Source: Kwoniella bestiolae CBS 10118 (lineage: Eukaryota > Basidiomycota > Tremellomycetes > Tremellales > Cryptococcaceae). From it: 64,000 nucleotides of DNA. The stretch is taken from NCBI RefSeq assembly GCF_000512585.2, contig NC_089243.1, forward strand, positions 1,054,001 to 1,118,000, read 5' to 3'. The first letter of the stretch is position 1, and every line of letters begins with the position of its first letter. The notes below the pieces were generated by a model. That model was not told the DNA's origin. It saw only the letters and a program-made list of their open reading frames with translations, and searched no databases. Below are positions 10,017-19,227 of the stretch, piece after piece. The translations under genes were made by a program, and so were the position numbers.

Positions 10017-10021
10017 CAGGT

Positions 10022-11220
10022 GTCAAATTGTCGAATGTCACTGCAACTCCTGTCAAAGGTGTCAAAATTAGCAATGGTGCTTGTCTCCTCACTGCTGGTC
10101 AAGGTACTCTCACCCTTGGCAAGCTCACTCTCAACCATATCCTCTCCGTCCCTGATCTCTCCTGCAATCTCATTGCTGTCAACAAGATACCCCCTTCTAT
10201 GAAATGGACATTTGACTGCTTCACAGGCTGTTTGTACGATAAACACAAAAACACTGTCATTACTGCTCCCTTCTCCAATGGATTCTATGTCTTCAAGGCA
10301 AGTCATCTTGCTACTGCTTTCCAGGCCTCCGCTGATTCTCTCCACACTTGGCACTGCCGTTTAGGTCATCTAGGTGCAAGAGATGTCATGAGGTTGGCTA
10401 GAACTGGAAGGTTGGGTAACAATGTGCTTGTAAATACTAGTCCTGAGGATGTATTGAGTTTTAGTTGTGAATCATGTGTCAAAGGCAAAACAGGTCGATT
10501 ACCTTCACGACCTGCCCCTGAGGATACTTGGGCTACTGCTCCACTTGGCTGTTACATATTGATCTATGGGGACCTGCCTCTGTTGCTTCAAGAGGTGGTA
10601 ATCGGTACTTAACAGTTTATGATGATTACACCAGGCGTTTTCACATAACACTGCTTAGAGAGAAATCACAAGCGATACATGGTTTAAGAGATTTCATCAA
10701 CATGGCTGAGAGTCAACTGGGTAGAATGGTCAAACAAATACAATCTGATAATGGAGGAGAGTTCATATCTGGTTGAGCACAAGACTACTTCAAGTCAAAG
10801 GGCATCATACACATCACTGTTCCTCCTGGATCACATGCGCAGAATGGAAGGGTGGAACGAGCATATTTGACAATCTTGAATGGAGTTAGAATTCTCTTGT
10901 CTGAAATTGGTCTTGACAAGACGTTCTGGGCCCATGCTGCTGAATACATTGTCTTCACTTGCAACTCTTTACACTCTAGCAATGGCAAGACCATCCCAAC
11001 TGAAGAATGATTTGACAAGAAGTTCAACTTTAATCGGCTAAGAGCATTTGGTGAAAAGATCTGGTATAGGCGATACAGTAAAACAACCAAACTGGATCCA
11101 GGATATTGGGAAGGATTGTTCATGGGATATGAACATGATGTCAGTACTTCTACTTACAGGGTATGGGATGAGGAACATAGAAAGATGATTGTGTCAAGAG
11201 ACATCATGTTTGACAAGCCA
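10022..11220 (+). pseudogene. Copy-1 protease tail, GAG-pre-integrase and integrase remnant
   Basis: The frame from about 10028 encodes the segment ending in HTWHCRLGHLG and CESCVKGKTGRL, the zinc-binding pre-integrase region. A frameshift at about 10545 moves to the integrase core, where VKQIQSDNGGEF is recognisable (the catalytic Asp in SDNGGEF), followed by a TGA at about 10774 and another stop at 11007. Conserved LRAFGE, WDEEHRK and SRDIMF segments continue to 11220. The integrase is therefore not functional. Confidence 0.8.
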
Positions 11221-11569
11221 ACATCTCAATTGGGTCAACTCATCCAAAAGTGTCAAAATTGTCAAATTGGTCAAACATGTCAAAAGTGTCAAACCACATG
11301 CAACCAACCATCACTATCTCTGATGAACAATACAAGGACGCTCCCAAGCCTCATGAAACACCCAGGATACTGCTTAGACAACTGGCGGCAGCAGATCAGA
11401 GAGATAGACAAATGGATTTGACACTTGACACAACACTGCGCAACTTGGAAAGGAGATTTGACATTATTGGTAACATTGATGTTGAAGATGGGAATAATGC
11501 TGGCACCAATGATCACACTGTCCCATCTCAACAATCTAGTCATGCACCCTCATCACCTCTCTGTTTGTC

Positions 11570-12777
11570 TGGAAGAGGAGATCTACTTGGAACCACCTGA
11601 AGGCAGTGGTATCCCGGCAAACATGGTACTGCTCCTTCAAAAATCTCTGTACGGTCTGAAGCAATCACCTCGATGCTTCAACATAGAATTTGACAAATGG
11701 CTACGGGAACAAGGATTGATCCCAACCAGGGCTGATCCTTGTCTATATGTTAGAAGACGCGAGGGGGAACTGCTCATGTTGAGTGTTCATGTGGACGATA
11801 CACTCATTGCAAGCAACTCAACTCCTGCTCTCAACAAGTTCAGGAAGGATCTCCACAACAAATTTGAATGTAATGACTCGGGCGATGCTGGTTACTTCCT
11901 TGGCTTCAACATATATAGGAATAGGGAACAACGTAAGCTCTACATCTCACAAGAACACTACCTGGAAGCTCTACTGGATCGATTTGACATGTCAAACTGC
12001 AACCCAAGTCGATCACCTCTGCCAACTGGATTCAAAGCGATACCTGCAACTGATCAAGAACATGAGCAAGCACGTCATCTACCATATGCTCAGGTAGTTG
12101 GCTCAATCCTTTACGCTTCTACAATCAGTCGACCTGATCTGGCACATGCTGCTGGTGTTCTATCTCGGTATCTCAGCAAATGGAACTCGGATCATTGGAA
12201 AGCTGCCAAACACTGCCTTAGGTATATCAGAGGTACCACCGACCTGTGTCTGACTTTTGATGCTGAATCAAGCAAACGAGTTGCCCTTGGATATGTAGAT
12301 GCGGATTGGGGTGGAGACTTGGACACTAGGCGGTCTACCACTGGTTACATATTCAAGGTGTATGGTGGGATAGTAGCTTGGAAGAGTCGAAGGCAACCGA
12401 CTGTTGCTCTGTCTACAACTGAGGCAGAGTACATGGCTTCAGCAGACGCAACCCGACAAGCTATATGGTTAAGGCTACTTCTGGAGGATCTCCAACTTGG
12501 CTTAGGCAACGATCCATTCCCACTTTACAACGACAACATTGGTGCTATCTCTCTTGCGAAAAACCCGGTCAACCATGAGAAGTCAAAACACATTGCTATG
12601 CGACATCACTTTGTTAGGGAAAAGGTTAACGACAACACCGTCTCGTTGTCCCACGTCCCCTCAGCAGACAATTTGGCTGACTTGCTCACCAAGTCATTAC
12701 CACCTGATACCTTGGAAAGGTTGAGGTCCTCATTAGGCGTTCAAGGGCGATTAGATCAAGGGGGAGTGACAGAATAA
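11570..12777 (+). pseudogene. Copy-1 reverse transcriptase (N-truncated) and RNase H
   Basis: After a deletion of about 520 bp relative to copy 2, the frame runs EEEIYLEPPEGSGIPANMV, LLQKSLYGLKQSPR, the catalytic HVDDTLIAS box and the RNase H region with GYVDADWGGD and LSTTEAEYMA. The stop TAA (12775-12777) lies 11 nt inside the LTR. The palm and RNase H are intact but the fingers are missing. The sequence from about 11598 is identical by eye to copy 2. Confidence 0.85.
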
Positions 12778-13079
12778 ATGATCTATCGCCACACCCATAC
12801 AACTGTAGGGGTCTTGTATATACGGTACACAGTGAGGGTTTCTATAGGGGTCAGAGTCAGTGTGGCAGAGCCTCACTCCATTATGTTTCATCCCCTAGGT
12901 TTCAACCCCTAGTTGACTAGGGGTTGGTGCGCTGCACACTGGACACTACTTCACTTGGTATTCATATATATTTATCTTGTACTCTAGTATCTTCTTTTCT
13001 TTCTTTTCTTTCCTTACACACATCGGTTTATCATATACATAGTTATACATAATATAGATGCATCTCATATACTTCGACA
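12767..13079 (+). repeat. Copia LTR, 313 bp (shared: 3' LTR of copy 1, 5' LTR of copy 2)
   Basis: Begins TGACAGAATAAATG right after the purine tract ATCAAGGGGGAG and ends ATACTTCGACA. It is identical by eye to 17784-18096. Since it is preceded by copy-1 pol and a polypurine tract and followed by a primer-binding site and copy 2, a single LTR serves both copies. It contains TATATA, a pyrimidine run CTTTTCTTTCTTTTC and GTAGGGGTC/ATAGGGGTC motifs. Confidence 0.9.
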
Positions 13080-13095
13080 GGTTATGAGCCTTGCT
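13080..13095 (+). other. Primer-binding site of copia copy 2
   Basis: GGTTATGAGCCTTGCT directly follows the LTR end. The complement carries a CTCATAA anticodon loop in an initiator-tRNA-Met-like arm, so priming from a cleaved half tRNA is inferred, as described for other copia-like elements. It is identical to the site in the gag-only element. Confidence 0.8.
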
Positions 13096-13533
13096 TGCTT
13101 TATCATCTAGTTGATACACATACATCAACAACGGCACCAACAATTCAGCTATACTAGGCCTACAGTATCAGCTCGGCATCCCTCGCTCACCGCAACCCAA
13201 GCGCAGCACATACAGCATCCTCCACGCATACATCCACACCACACTCACCATACCATTCTCACGCTCCACAAGAAACCCACCACTGCAAGCTAAGGTGACT
13301 GGTACTGCTTTAACTAGTGGTGAACGAATCTGGTCCATCCCAGTGACAAGTCCCTGCGCTTCATAAGCAACAAGCAAACTTGTCCAGCCCAAGCTGAGTA
13401 CTACAGGAGCGTTTATCCTAATCTGTATCTGCTTGGAACTATACACTCACTTGAACCTACCTCCACAGTTATCACACACACACATCCCATCCTATCAACC
13501 TAAGTCATCTTCAACTCGTTCTCATTAGCCAAC
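13096..13533 (+). other. Untranslated leader of copia copy 2
   Basis: About 440 bases between the primer-binding site and the gag start, likely containing the packaging signal. CA-rich in 13180-13290. Its 3' part (from about 13424, CTGTATCTGCTTGGAACT) is the point where homology with copy 1 (6549 on) begins. Confidence 0.6.
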
Positions 13534-14535
13534 ATGGCGGACAACACCAATGATAGTGGTGGACGGTATAAGGTGGTTATCTTGGAAGGTTCTGAATACT
13601 ATGCTGCTTGGTCAATCTCAGTCAAAACTTGCCTCGTCCTCAAAGGTCTTAGAGTCACCACTCCTGTCAAATCAGATTCTCTCAGCACTACTGCCATTGA
13701 CAAAGCTGCTCGTGCTTGTGCTGTCATTCTCCAATCGCTCTCTCCTACTGTCTTAACCGGTCTATCTTCTACTTCACTTGACATCGACAATCCTGATCCT
13801 GAAGCCCTTTGGAACGAACTGGAAAAGGCCTATTCTGCTACTGTTGGAGCGAGACGTGCTCAACTCATCCAACAAATGTGGAACAACCCTGCGGCTGAAG
13901 GTGACGACTGTGTGAAGAAGATATCAGAGATTAGATCTGCGCACACTCAAATCAAGGCTGGTGGTGATTGGAAAGAGGATACTATGTTGGCCTACGCTAT
14001 GACTTTTGCTTTACCTGATTCCTGGGATCTGTTCAAACAGAATCTCTGGTTGAGGGACGACCTTTCTTCTGCTAGCGTGCAAGCTGCAGTATCGGCTGAA
14101 TCAATCAGGAGAGGTACAACGGCATTGGCCAACAAGGTCTCTGGTCAACATTTTAAAAACGGTCAACATGGTAAAAACAATAACAACGGTCAAAGGCGCC
14201 AATGGAGTGAGAAATGGTGTAGCATCCACCAATCACCTACGCACAACACTATGGAATGTCGACTCAGCAAAGCTCAGCAAGCTAAGTCTGGTAATGGTCA
14301 AGCTCACTTCTCCAATGAAGTCAAATCTGGAGAAACGTCAACTGCGCTAAACCCATCTAATGCATCACACTTAGATGGAGATGTCAAAGTCGCTATGTCA
14401 ACTCGCTCTATCACAATTGACACCGACTCTGATGGTGACGGCTTTTCCTATCATGCTTATGCTACCAACGCTACTCCTTCTGATGTCTTCATTGTCGACT
14501 CGAGCTTCCCATCACATGGTTGGTCCTGGTGTTAA
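13534..14535 (+). CDS. Copia Gag and start of protease, frame ends at 14535
   Basis: 333 codons starting MADNTNDSGGRYKV. The body has AAWSISVKTCLVLKGLR, ARRAQLIQQMWNN and AMTFALPDSWDLFKQN, typical of copia Gag (UBN2-like). A Cys/His segment CSIHQSPTHNTMEC near residue 230 is the zinc-knuckle equivalent. The frame runs into the protease, where FIVDSGAS is expected but FIVDSSFPSHGW is read, because two G residues are missing in the DSG codons (about 14501). The next frame continues correctly as SHHMVGPGVKLSNV. Gag itself is intact. Confidence 0.85.
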   Translation: MADNTNDSGGRYKVVILEGSEYYAAWSISVKTCLVLKGLRVTTPVKSDSLSTTAIDKAARACAVILQSLSPTVLTGLSSTSLDIDNPDPEALWNELEKAYSATVGARRAQLIQQMWNNPAAEGDDCVKKISEIRSAHTQIKAGGDWKEDTMLAYAMTFALPDSWDLFKQNLWLRDDLSSASVQAAVSAESIRRGTTALANKVSGQHFKNGQHGKNNNNGQRRQWSEKWCSIHQSPTHNTMECRLSKAQQAKSGNGQAHFSNEVKSGETSTALNPSNASHLDGDVKVAMSTRSITIDTDSDGDGFSYHAYATNATPSDVFIVDSSFPSHGWSWC

Positions 14536-15637
14536 ACTGTCAAACGTCACCACTGCGGCTGTCAAAGGTGTCAAGATTGGCAATGGTACCCGGCTTCTCA
14601 CTGCTGGTCAAGGTTCTCTCACTCTCGGCAAAGTCACTCTGCACAACGTCCTCTCTGTCCCTGATCTCTCCTGTAATCTCATCGCTGTCAACAAGATTCC
14701 TCCCTCAATGAAATGGACATTCGACTGCTTCACCAGTTGCTTGTATGATAAACACAACAACACGGTCATCACTGCGCCCTTCTCCAATGGGTTGTACGTC
14801 TTCAAGGCAAGTCATCTCGCCACCGCTTTCCTGGCCTCCGCTGACTCTCTCCACACTTGGCATTGCCGTCTAGGTCATCTAGGTGTAAGAGATGTTATGC
14901 GGTTGGCTAGAACTGGAAGGTTGGGTAAAGACGTACTTGTAAATACCAGTCCTGAGGGATGTATCAAGCTTCACCTGTGAATCATGTGTCAAGGGAAAAA
15001 CAGGTCGATTACCTTCACCACCGGCTCCTGAGGATACTCGTGCTACTGCTCCGCTTGACCTGCTTCATGTTGACCTATGGGGACCTGCCTCTGTCGCTTC
15101 CAGGGGTGGTAATCGGTACTTTCTAACAGTTTATGATGATTGCACCAGGCGTATTCACATAACGCTGCTTAGAGAAAAATCACAGGCTATAAATGGCTTA
15201 CGGGACTTCATCAACATGGCTGAGAATCAACTGGGTAGAAAGGTCAAGCAGATACGCTCTGACAATGGTGGAGAGTTCATCTCTGGTCATGCAAAAGACT
15301 ACTACAAATCAAAGGGCATCATCCACGTCACGGTTCCTCCTGGATCTCATGCACAAAACGGACGGGTAGAACGGGTGCATTTGACAATCTTGAATGGCGT
15401 CAGGACTCTCTTATCTGAAACTGGCTTTGATAAAACCTTTTGGGCAGACGCTGCTAGGTATATCGTATTCACTCGCGAACTGCTCACCCCTCGAGTAACG
15501 GCAAAACGGTCCCAATTGAAGAATGGTTTGACAGAAAGCTCAAGTTTGATCGGCTGAGAGCTTTTGGTGAAAAGATATGGTTCAGACAACACAGCAAAAC
15601 GACTAAGCTGGACCCAAGGTATAGAGTCGGTCGATTC
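14505..15637 (+). pseudogene. Copy-2 protease/integrase region, multiply frameshifted
   Basis: After the 2-nt loss in the protease codons, one frame carries HHMVGPGVKLSNV through HTWHCRLGHLG to about 14955, where an extra G in a GAGGGATG run breaks it. The next frame has CESCVKGKTGR, LHVDLWGPAS and RSDNGGEFISG with the integrase Asp residues and the NGRVERVHL segment carrying the Glu. Two further single-base insertions near 15476 and 15490 shift it again before KLKFDRLRAFGEKIW. Every domain is recognisable but no continuous pol frame exists. Confidence 0.8.
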
Positions 15638-17794
15638 ATGGGCTATGAACATGACGTGGGCACGTCAGCATATAGGGTATGGGATGAACAATTCAAGAAG
15701 ATTGTTGTGTCAAGAGACATCATCTTCAAGGAACCTACGGATGAATTGGATCTGATTGTTTCTCAAGGTACTAAACATGGTCAAACGGGTCAAGTGTCAA
15801 ATGACAAGCAACGGACGGTCATCATCTCCTCTGAAGAAGGCAACAAAACTCTGCAACCTCGCAACTCGCCTAGAGCATTACTCAGACAACTGGCAGCAGC
15901 AGATCAGAGGGATAGACAAGCGGACTCGACACTTGATACAACACTGCGCAACCTGGAAAGACGATTTGATCCTATTGGAAATATAGATGTTGAAGGCGAC
16001 AATGATGGTGAAAATGGCAATCACACGGCACCATCCCAACATCTCAGCCCGCAACCACCCTCACCACTGAATTCAACTTACTCACCTGCATCACAACGAT
16101 CATCTCTGCCTGACTCAAGCAATGAGTCAATTGATCCAATGGCTATCACAGATGATCCTGAATCTTGGGGAACCGAACAACTTGCTCTTGCCAATGCTGC
16201 TGCGGCTACCAACCTGCCTCAATCCTGGAAAGAAGCTATACACTCGGGTGAGGGGGAGCATTGGAAGAAAGCTATGAATGACGAACTGGCAAAAATGGAA
16301 AAGTACCGGGTATGGAAGGTCGTACCAAGGGAACAAGCCAAAGGTAGAACTCTAAAGGCGAGATGGGTCTACACTAGAAAGATAGATGGGGAAACGGGTA
16401 AACCAGCTGCTTATAAAGCTAGATGGGTGGCTAAGGGATACTCTCAAGTTGCTGGGATAGACTATAATGAAGTCTTTGCGGCGGTTGCTCATAAGGATTT
16501 GCACCGAGTGTTCCTTGCTTTGGTCAACTACTTCAACTTGGATTGTATTCAAACGGATATCATTGCGGCTTTCTTGAAAGGCGGATTGGAGGAAGAGATA
16601 TACTTGGAATCACCTGAAGGCAGTGGTATCCCGGCAAACATGGTACTGCTCCTTCAAAAATCTCTGTACGGTCTGAAGCAATCACCTCGATGCTTCAACA
16701 TAGAATTTGACAAATGGCTACGGGAACAAGGATTGATCCCAACCAGGGCTGATCCTTGTCTATATGTTAGAAGACGCGAGGGGGAACTGCTCATGTTGAG
16801 TGTTCATGTGGACGATACACTCATTGCAAGCAACTCAACTCCTGCTCTCAACAAGTTCAGGAAGGATCTCCACAACAAATTTGAATGTAATGACTCGGGC
16901 GATGCTGGTTACTTCCTTGGCTTCAACATATATAGGAATAGGGAACAACGTAAGCTCTACATCTCACAAGAACACTACCTGGAAGCTCTACTGGATCGAT
17001 TTGACATGTCAAACTGCAACCCAAGTCGATCACCTCTGCCAACTGGATTCAAAGCGATACCTGCAACTGATCAAGAACATGAGCAAGCACGTCATCTACC
17101 ATATGCTCAGGTAGTTGGCTCAATCCTTTACGCTTCTACAATCAGTCGACCTGATCTGGCACATGCTGCTGGTGTTCTATCTCGGTATCTCAGCAAATGG
17201 AACTCGGATCATTGGAAAGCTGCCAAACACTGCCTTAGGTATATCAGAGGTACCACCGACCTGTGTCTGACTTTTGATGCTGAATCAAGCAAACGAGTTG
17301 CCCTTGGATATGTAGATGCGGATTGGGGTGGAGACTTGGACACTAGGCGGTCTACCACTGGTTACATATTCAAGGTGTATGGTGGGATAGTAGCTTGGAA
17401 GAGTCGAAGGCAACCGACTGTTGCTCTGTCTACAACTGAGGCAGAGTACATGGCTTCAGCAGACGCAACCCGACAAGCTATATGGTTAAGGCTACTTCTG
17501 GAGGATCTCCAACTTGGCTTAGGCAACGATCCATTCCCACTTTACAACGACAACATTGGTGCTATCTCTCTTGCGAAAAACCCGGTCAACCATGAGAAGT
17601 CAAAACACATTGCTATGCGACATCACTTTGTTAGGGAAAAGGTTAACGACAACACCGTCTCGTTGTCCCACGTCCCCTCAGCAGACAATTTGGCTGACTT
17701 GCTCACCAAGTCATTACCACCTGATACCTTGGAAAGGTTGAGGTCCTCATTAGGCGTTCAAGGGCGATTAGATCAAGGGGGAGTGACAGAATAA
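15638..17794 (+). CDS. Copia RT-RNase H polyprotein segment, 718 codons open
   Basis: Open frame from MGYEHDVGTSAYRVWDEQ (end of integrase) through a Ser/Pro-rich linker to the RT_2 domain (WKKAMNDELAKMEKYRVWKV, RWVYTRKID, DYNEVFAAVA, QTDIIAAFLKG), the catalytic HVDDTLIAS box, and RNase H (GYVDADWGGD, STTEAEYMA, NDNIGAISLAKN, HIAMRHHFVREKV). It is one uninterrupted frame and its stop TAA lies inside the 3' LTR. The enzyme part looks intact, but it has no start of its own and upstream frames are broken, so expression would need recoding or another source. Confidence 0.9.
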   Translation: MGYEHDVGTSAYRVWDEQFKKIVVSRDIIFKEPTDELDLIVSQGTKHGQTGQVSNDKQRTVIISSEEGNKTLQPRNSPRALLRQLAAADQRDRQADSTLDTTLRNLERRFDPIGNIDVEGDNDGENGNHTAPSQHLSPQPPSPLNSTYSPASQRSSLPDSSNESIDPMAITDDPESWGTEQLALANAAAATNLPQSWKEAIHSGEGEHWKKAMNDELAKMEKYRVWKVVPREQAKGRTLKARWVYTRKIDGETGKPAAYKARWVAKGYSQVAGIDYNEVFAAVAHKDLHRVFLALVNYFNLDCIQTDIIAAFLKGGLEEEIYLESPEGSGIPANMVLLLQKSLYGLKQSPRCFNIEFDKWLREQGLIPTRADPCLYVRRREGELLMLSVHVDDTLIASNSTPALNKFRKDLHNKFECNDSGDAGYFLGFNIYRNREQRKLYISQEHYLEALLDRFDMSNCNPSRSPLPTGFKAIPATDQEHEQARHLPYAQVVGSILYASTISRPDLAHAAGVLSRYLSKWNSDHWKAAKHCLRYIRGTTDLCLTFDAESSKRVALGYVDADWGGDLDTRRSTTGYIFKVYGGIVAWKSRRQPTVALSTTEAEYMASADATRQAIWLRLLLEDLQLGLGNDPFPLYNDNIGAISLAKNPVNHEKSKHIAMRHHFVREKVNDNTVSLSHVPSADNLADLLTKSLPPDTLERLRSSLGVQGRLDQGGVTE

Positions 17795-18096
17795 ATGATC
17801 TATCGCCACACCCATACAACTGTAGGGGTCTTGTATATACGGTACACAGTGAGGGTTTCTATAGGGGTCAGAGTCAGTGTGGCAGAGCCTCACTCCATTA
17901 TGTTTCATCCCCTAGGTTTCAACCCCTAGTTGACTAGGGGTTGGTGCGCTGCACACTGGACACTACTTCACTTGGTATTCATATATATTTATCTTGTACT
18001 CTAGTATCTTCTTTTCTTTCTTTTCTTTCCTTACACACATCGGTTTATCATATACATAGTTATACATAATATAGATGCATCTCATATACTTCGACA
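17784..18096 (+). repeat. Copia 3' LTR of copy 2, 313 bp
   Basis: TGACAG...TTCGACA, identical by eye to 12767-13079. Directly followed by ATCTC at 18097, whose matching target duplicate on the left is not found because the left end of the tandem is lost. Confidence 0.9.
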
Positions 18097-18720
18097 ATCT
18101 CGACGACCCTCGTCGAGGTAAACTATAACTCAAAACTCACTAGGGGCAGTGTTTCGCAGCTAGTGAGGTCAGGTAGATTAACTCTATTCATTCAATAGCA
18201 CTTGCTATCGAACAACTACAGAACTAGATCTCTGAGGATGCTAGTTCTGAGTTGCTCGACGAGCTCATCTTATATATATCTTACAATCGTATATACGCTT
18301 ACCAAGCTTCTATCTACTTATTTCACATTCTAACCCATCGCTTGATAATCACCATCAATCTGAGTAAACGTTTCTAAGAGAGCACTCCTCAAAATCATGC
18401 TAATCCGTGGTCGTCGAGGATACCGGAGGTACTAGTGTTGATGGATATGGGTAATCGTTGATGGTGCTGAATAATGGTATGGCAATTCCGAGTATCTCCT
18501 AGGATGCTTATTCATACCCATCACTAGTACTGAGAGATCGTTGGTATCATAGTACTATTCATCTCCGACGCTCGTCGAGATGTAGTATTTTGAGGTTGTT
18601 GGTCCAAGCGTCAATGTTGTTGGTGCGATAGTAGAGATATGACGTCTATGTGCCACGTGTGGTTACACGTGACAAGAGGTTATGGAATTTACGGTGAATT
18701 TCATAACACGTATCCCCGAC
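18097..18720. repeat. Hairpin-rich non-coding segment
   Basis: At least nine short inverted repeats lie in about 620 bp: CTCGACGA/TCGTCGAG (18099-18117, 3-nt loop), CTCACTAG/CTAGTGAG (18136-18167), ATAGCA/TGCTAT (18195-18208), CAGAACTAG/CTAGTTCTG (18219-18249), CTCG/CGAG (18255-18263), GTACTAGTG/CACTAGTAC (18429-18530), ATCTCCGACG with CGTCGAGAT (18561-18581, one bulge), CACGTGT/ACACGTG (18654-18671) and GTTATG/CATAAC (18679-18707). No coding frame of note is present. It could be a decayed non-autonomous DNA element or another structured repeat; identity unknown. Confidence 0.6.
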
Positions 18721-18780
18721 AAGTAGCAGATTCTGGTACACCAATACCGAATCGGTTCAAGAGCTTTATCACAAACCTCT

Positions 18781-18873
18781 TGTCACGTTTAGCGTTGAAG
18801 GAAAGGAAGAAAAAGGAAGATTGATACAAAGCTATAAACGTGTCCAATAGACTGGGGGCTGCTAAATCCGACA
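18781..18873. mobile_element. Solo LTR related to gag-only element LTR (93 bp)
   Basis: TGTCACGTTTAGCG at the left, TACAAAGCTATAAACGTGT in the middle and GCTAAATCCGACA at the right match the 111-bp LTR of the gag-only element with a short internal deletion and substitutions. Flanks CCTCT (18776-18780) and CCTAT (18874-18878) are a 5-bp target duplication with one change. It is an older solo copy of the same or a sister family, in the same orientation as 6898-8980. Confidence 0.75.
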
Positions 18874-19227
18874 CCTATTGCTCATGGATGACAAGGCTCA
18901 TCGGTTGATAACTATGCATCGTTTTGTAAGGGAGCCCTAACAATAATTATCAACATGGACAGGTGAAACGAGACAAATTGCGCTCAGCACCAGCGGCAGC
19001 TCGCAAGGCAGAGTGATAGTCAGAGCAGATTCAATGCATTGTTTTATAATTTTACGATAGAGGTGTGCGTTCAGACCGTGTACGGAACGTCATTAAAGCA
19101 AACCGATTCAGAAGATTAATTGGCAGAAAAGCCGGTAGATTCGATGTGATGGAGGGGATTGAAGGGCGAAGCAGCGAGAGGGGAAACAGGTGGAGCGCGC
19201 AGCTGAACCGCATCTCGTTATTTCAAC
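18874..19227. other. Intergenic, 3' flank of VCX1
   Basis: About 350 bases with no recognisable gene or repeat. A short frame at 19065-19253 is arginine-rich and overlaps the VCX1 end; it has no family features. Confidence 0.5.

Larger units (their letters stand above)
6549..12766 (+). mobile_element. Copia-type element, copy 1 (degenerate, 5'-truncated, nested insertions)
   Basis: From about 6549 the sequence follows copy 2 (leader, gag, protease, integrase, RT/RNase H) but diverged. The 5' LTR and primer-binding site are absent. Two later insertions split it: the gag-only element 6898-8980 and the solo LTR 9845-10016. Gag restarts at about 8986 and reads with in-frame stops. The pre-integrase/integrase region runs 10022-11220, with stops. 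Relative to copy 2 about 520 bp (copy-2 positions near 16066-16587) are deleted around 11570, removing the N-terminal RT fingers. From about 11598 onward it is identical by eye to copy 2. It shares its 3' LTR (12767-13079) with copy 2. Confidence 0.85.
12767..18096 (+). mobile_element. Ty1/copia retrotransposon, copy 2 (full length, frameshifted), 5330 bp
   Basis: LTR 12767-13079, primer-binding site 13080-13095, leader to 13533, gag 13534-14535, protease/integrase region with several frameshifts, RT-RNase H 15638-17794, polypurine tract GATCAAGGGGGAG, LTR 17784-18096. Domain order gag-protease-integrase-RT-RNase H defines the copia superfamily. LTRs are identical, yet the coding region holds at least four indels (near 14500, 14955, 15476 and 15490), so either the copy died very recently, the LTRs were homogenised, or some indels are assembly errors in short homopolymers. 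Confidence 0.9.
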
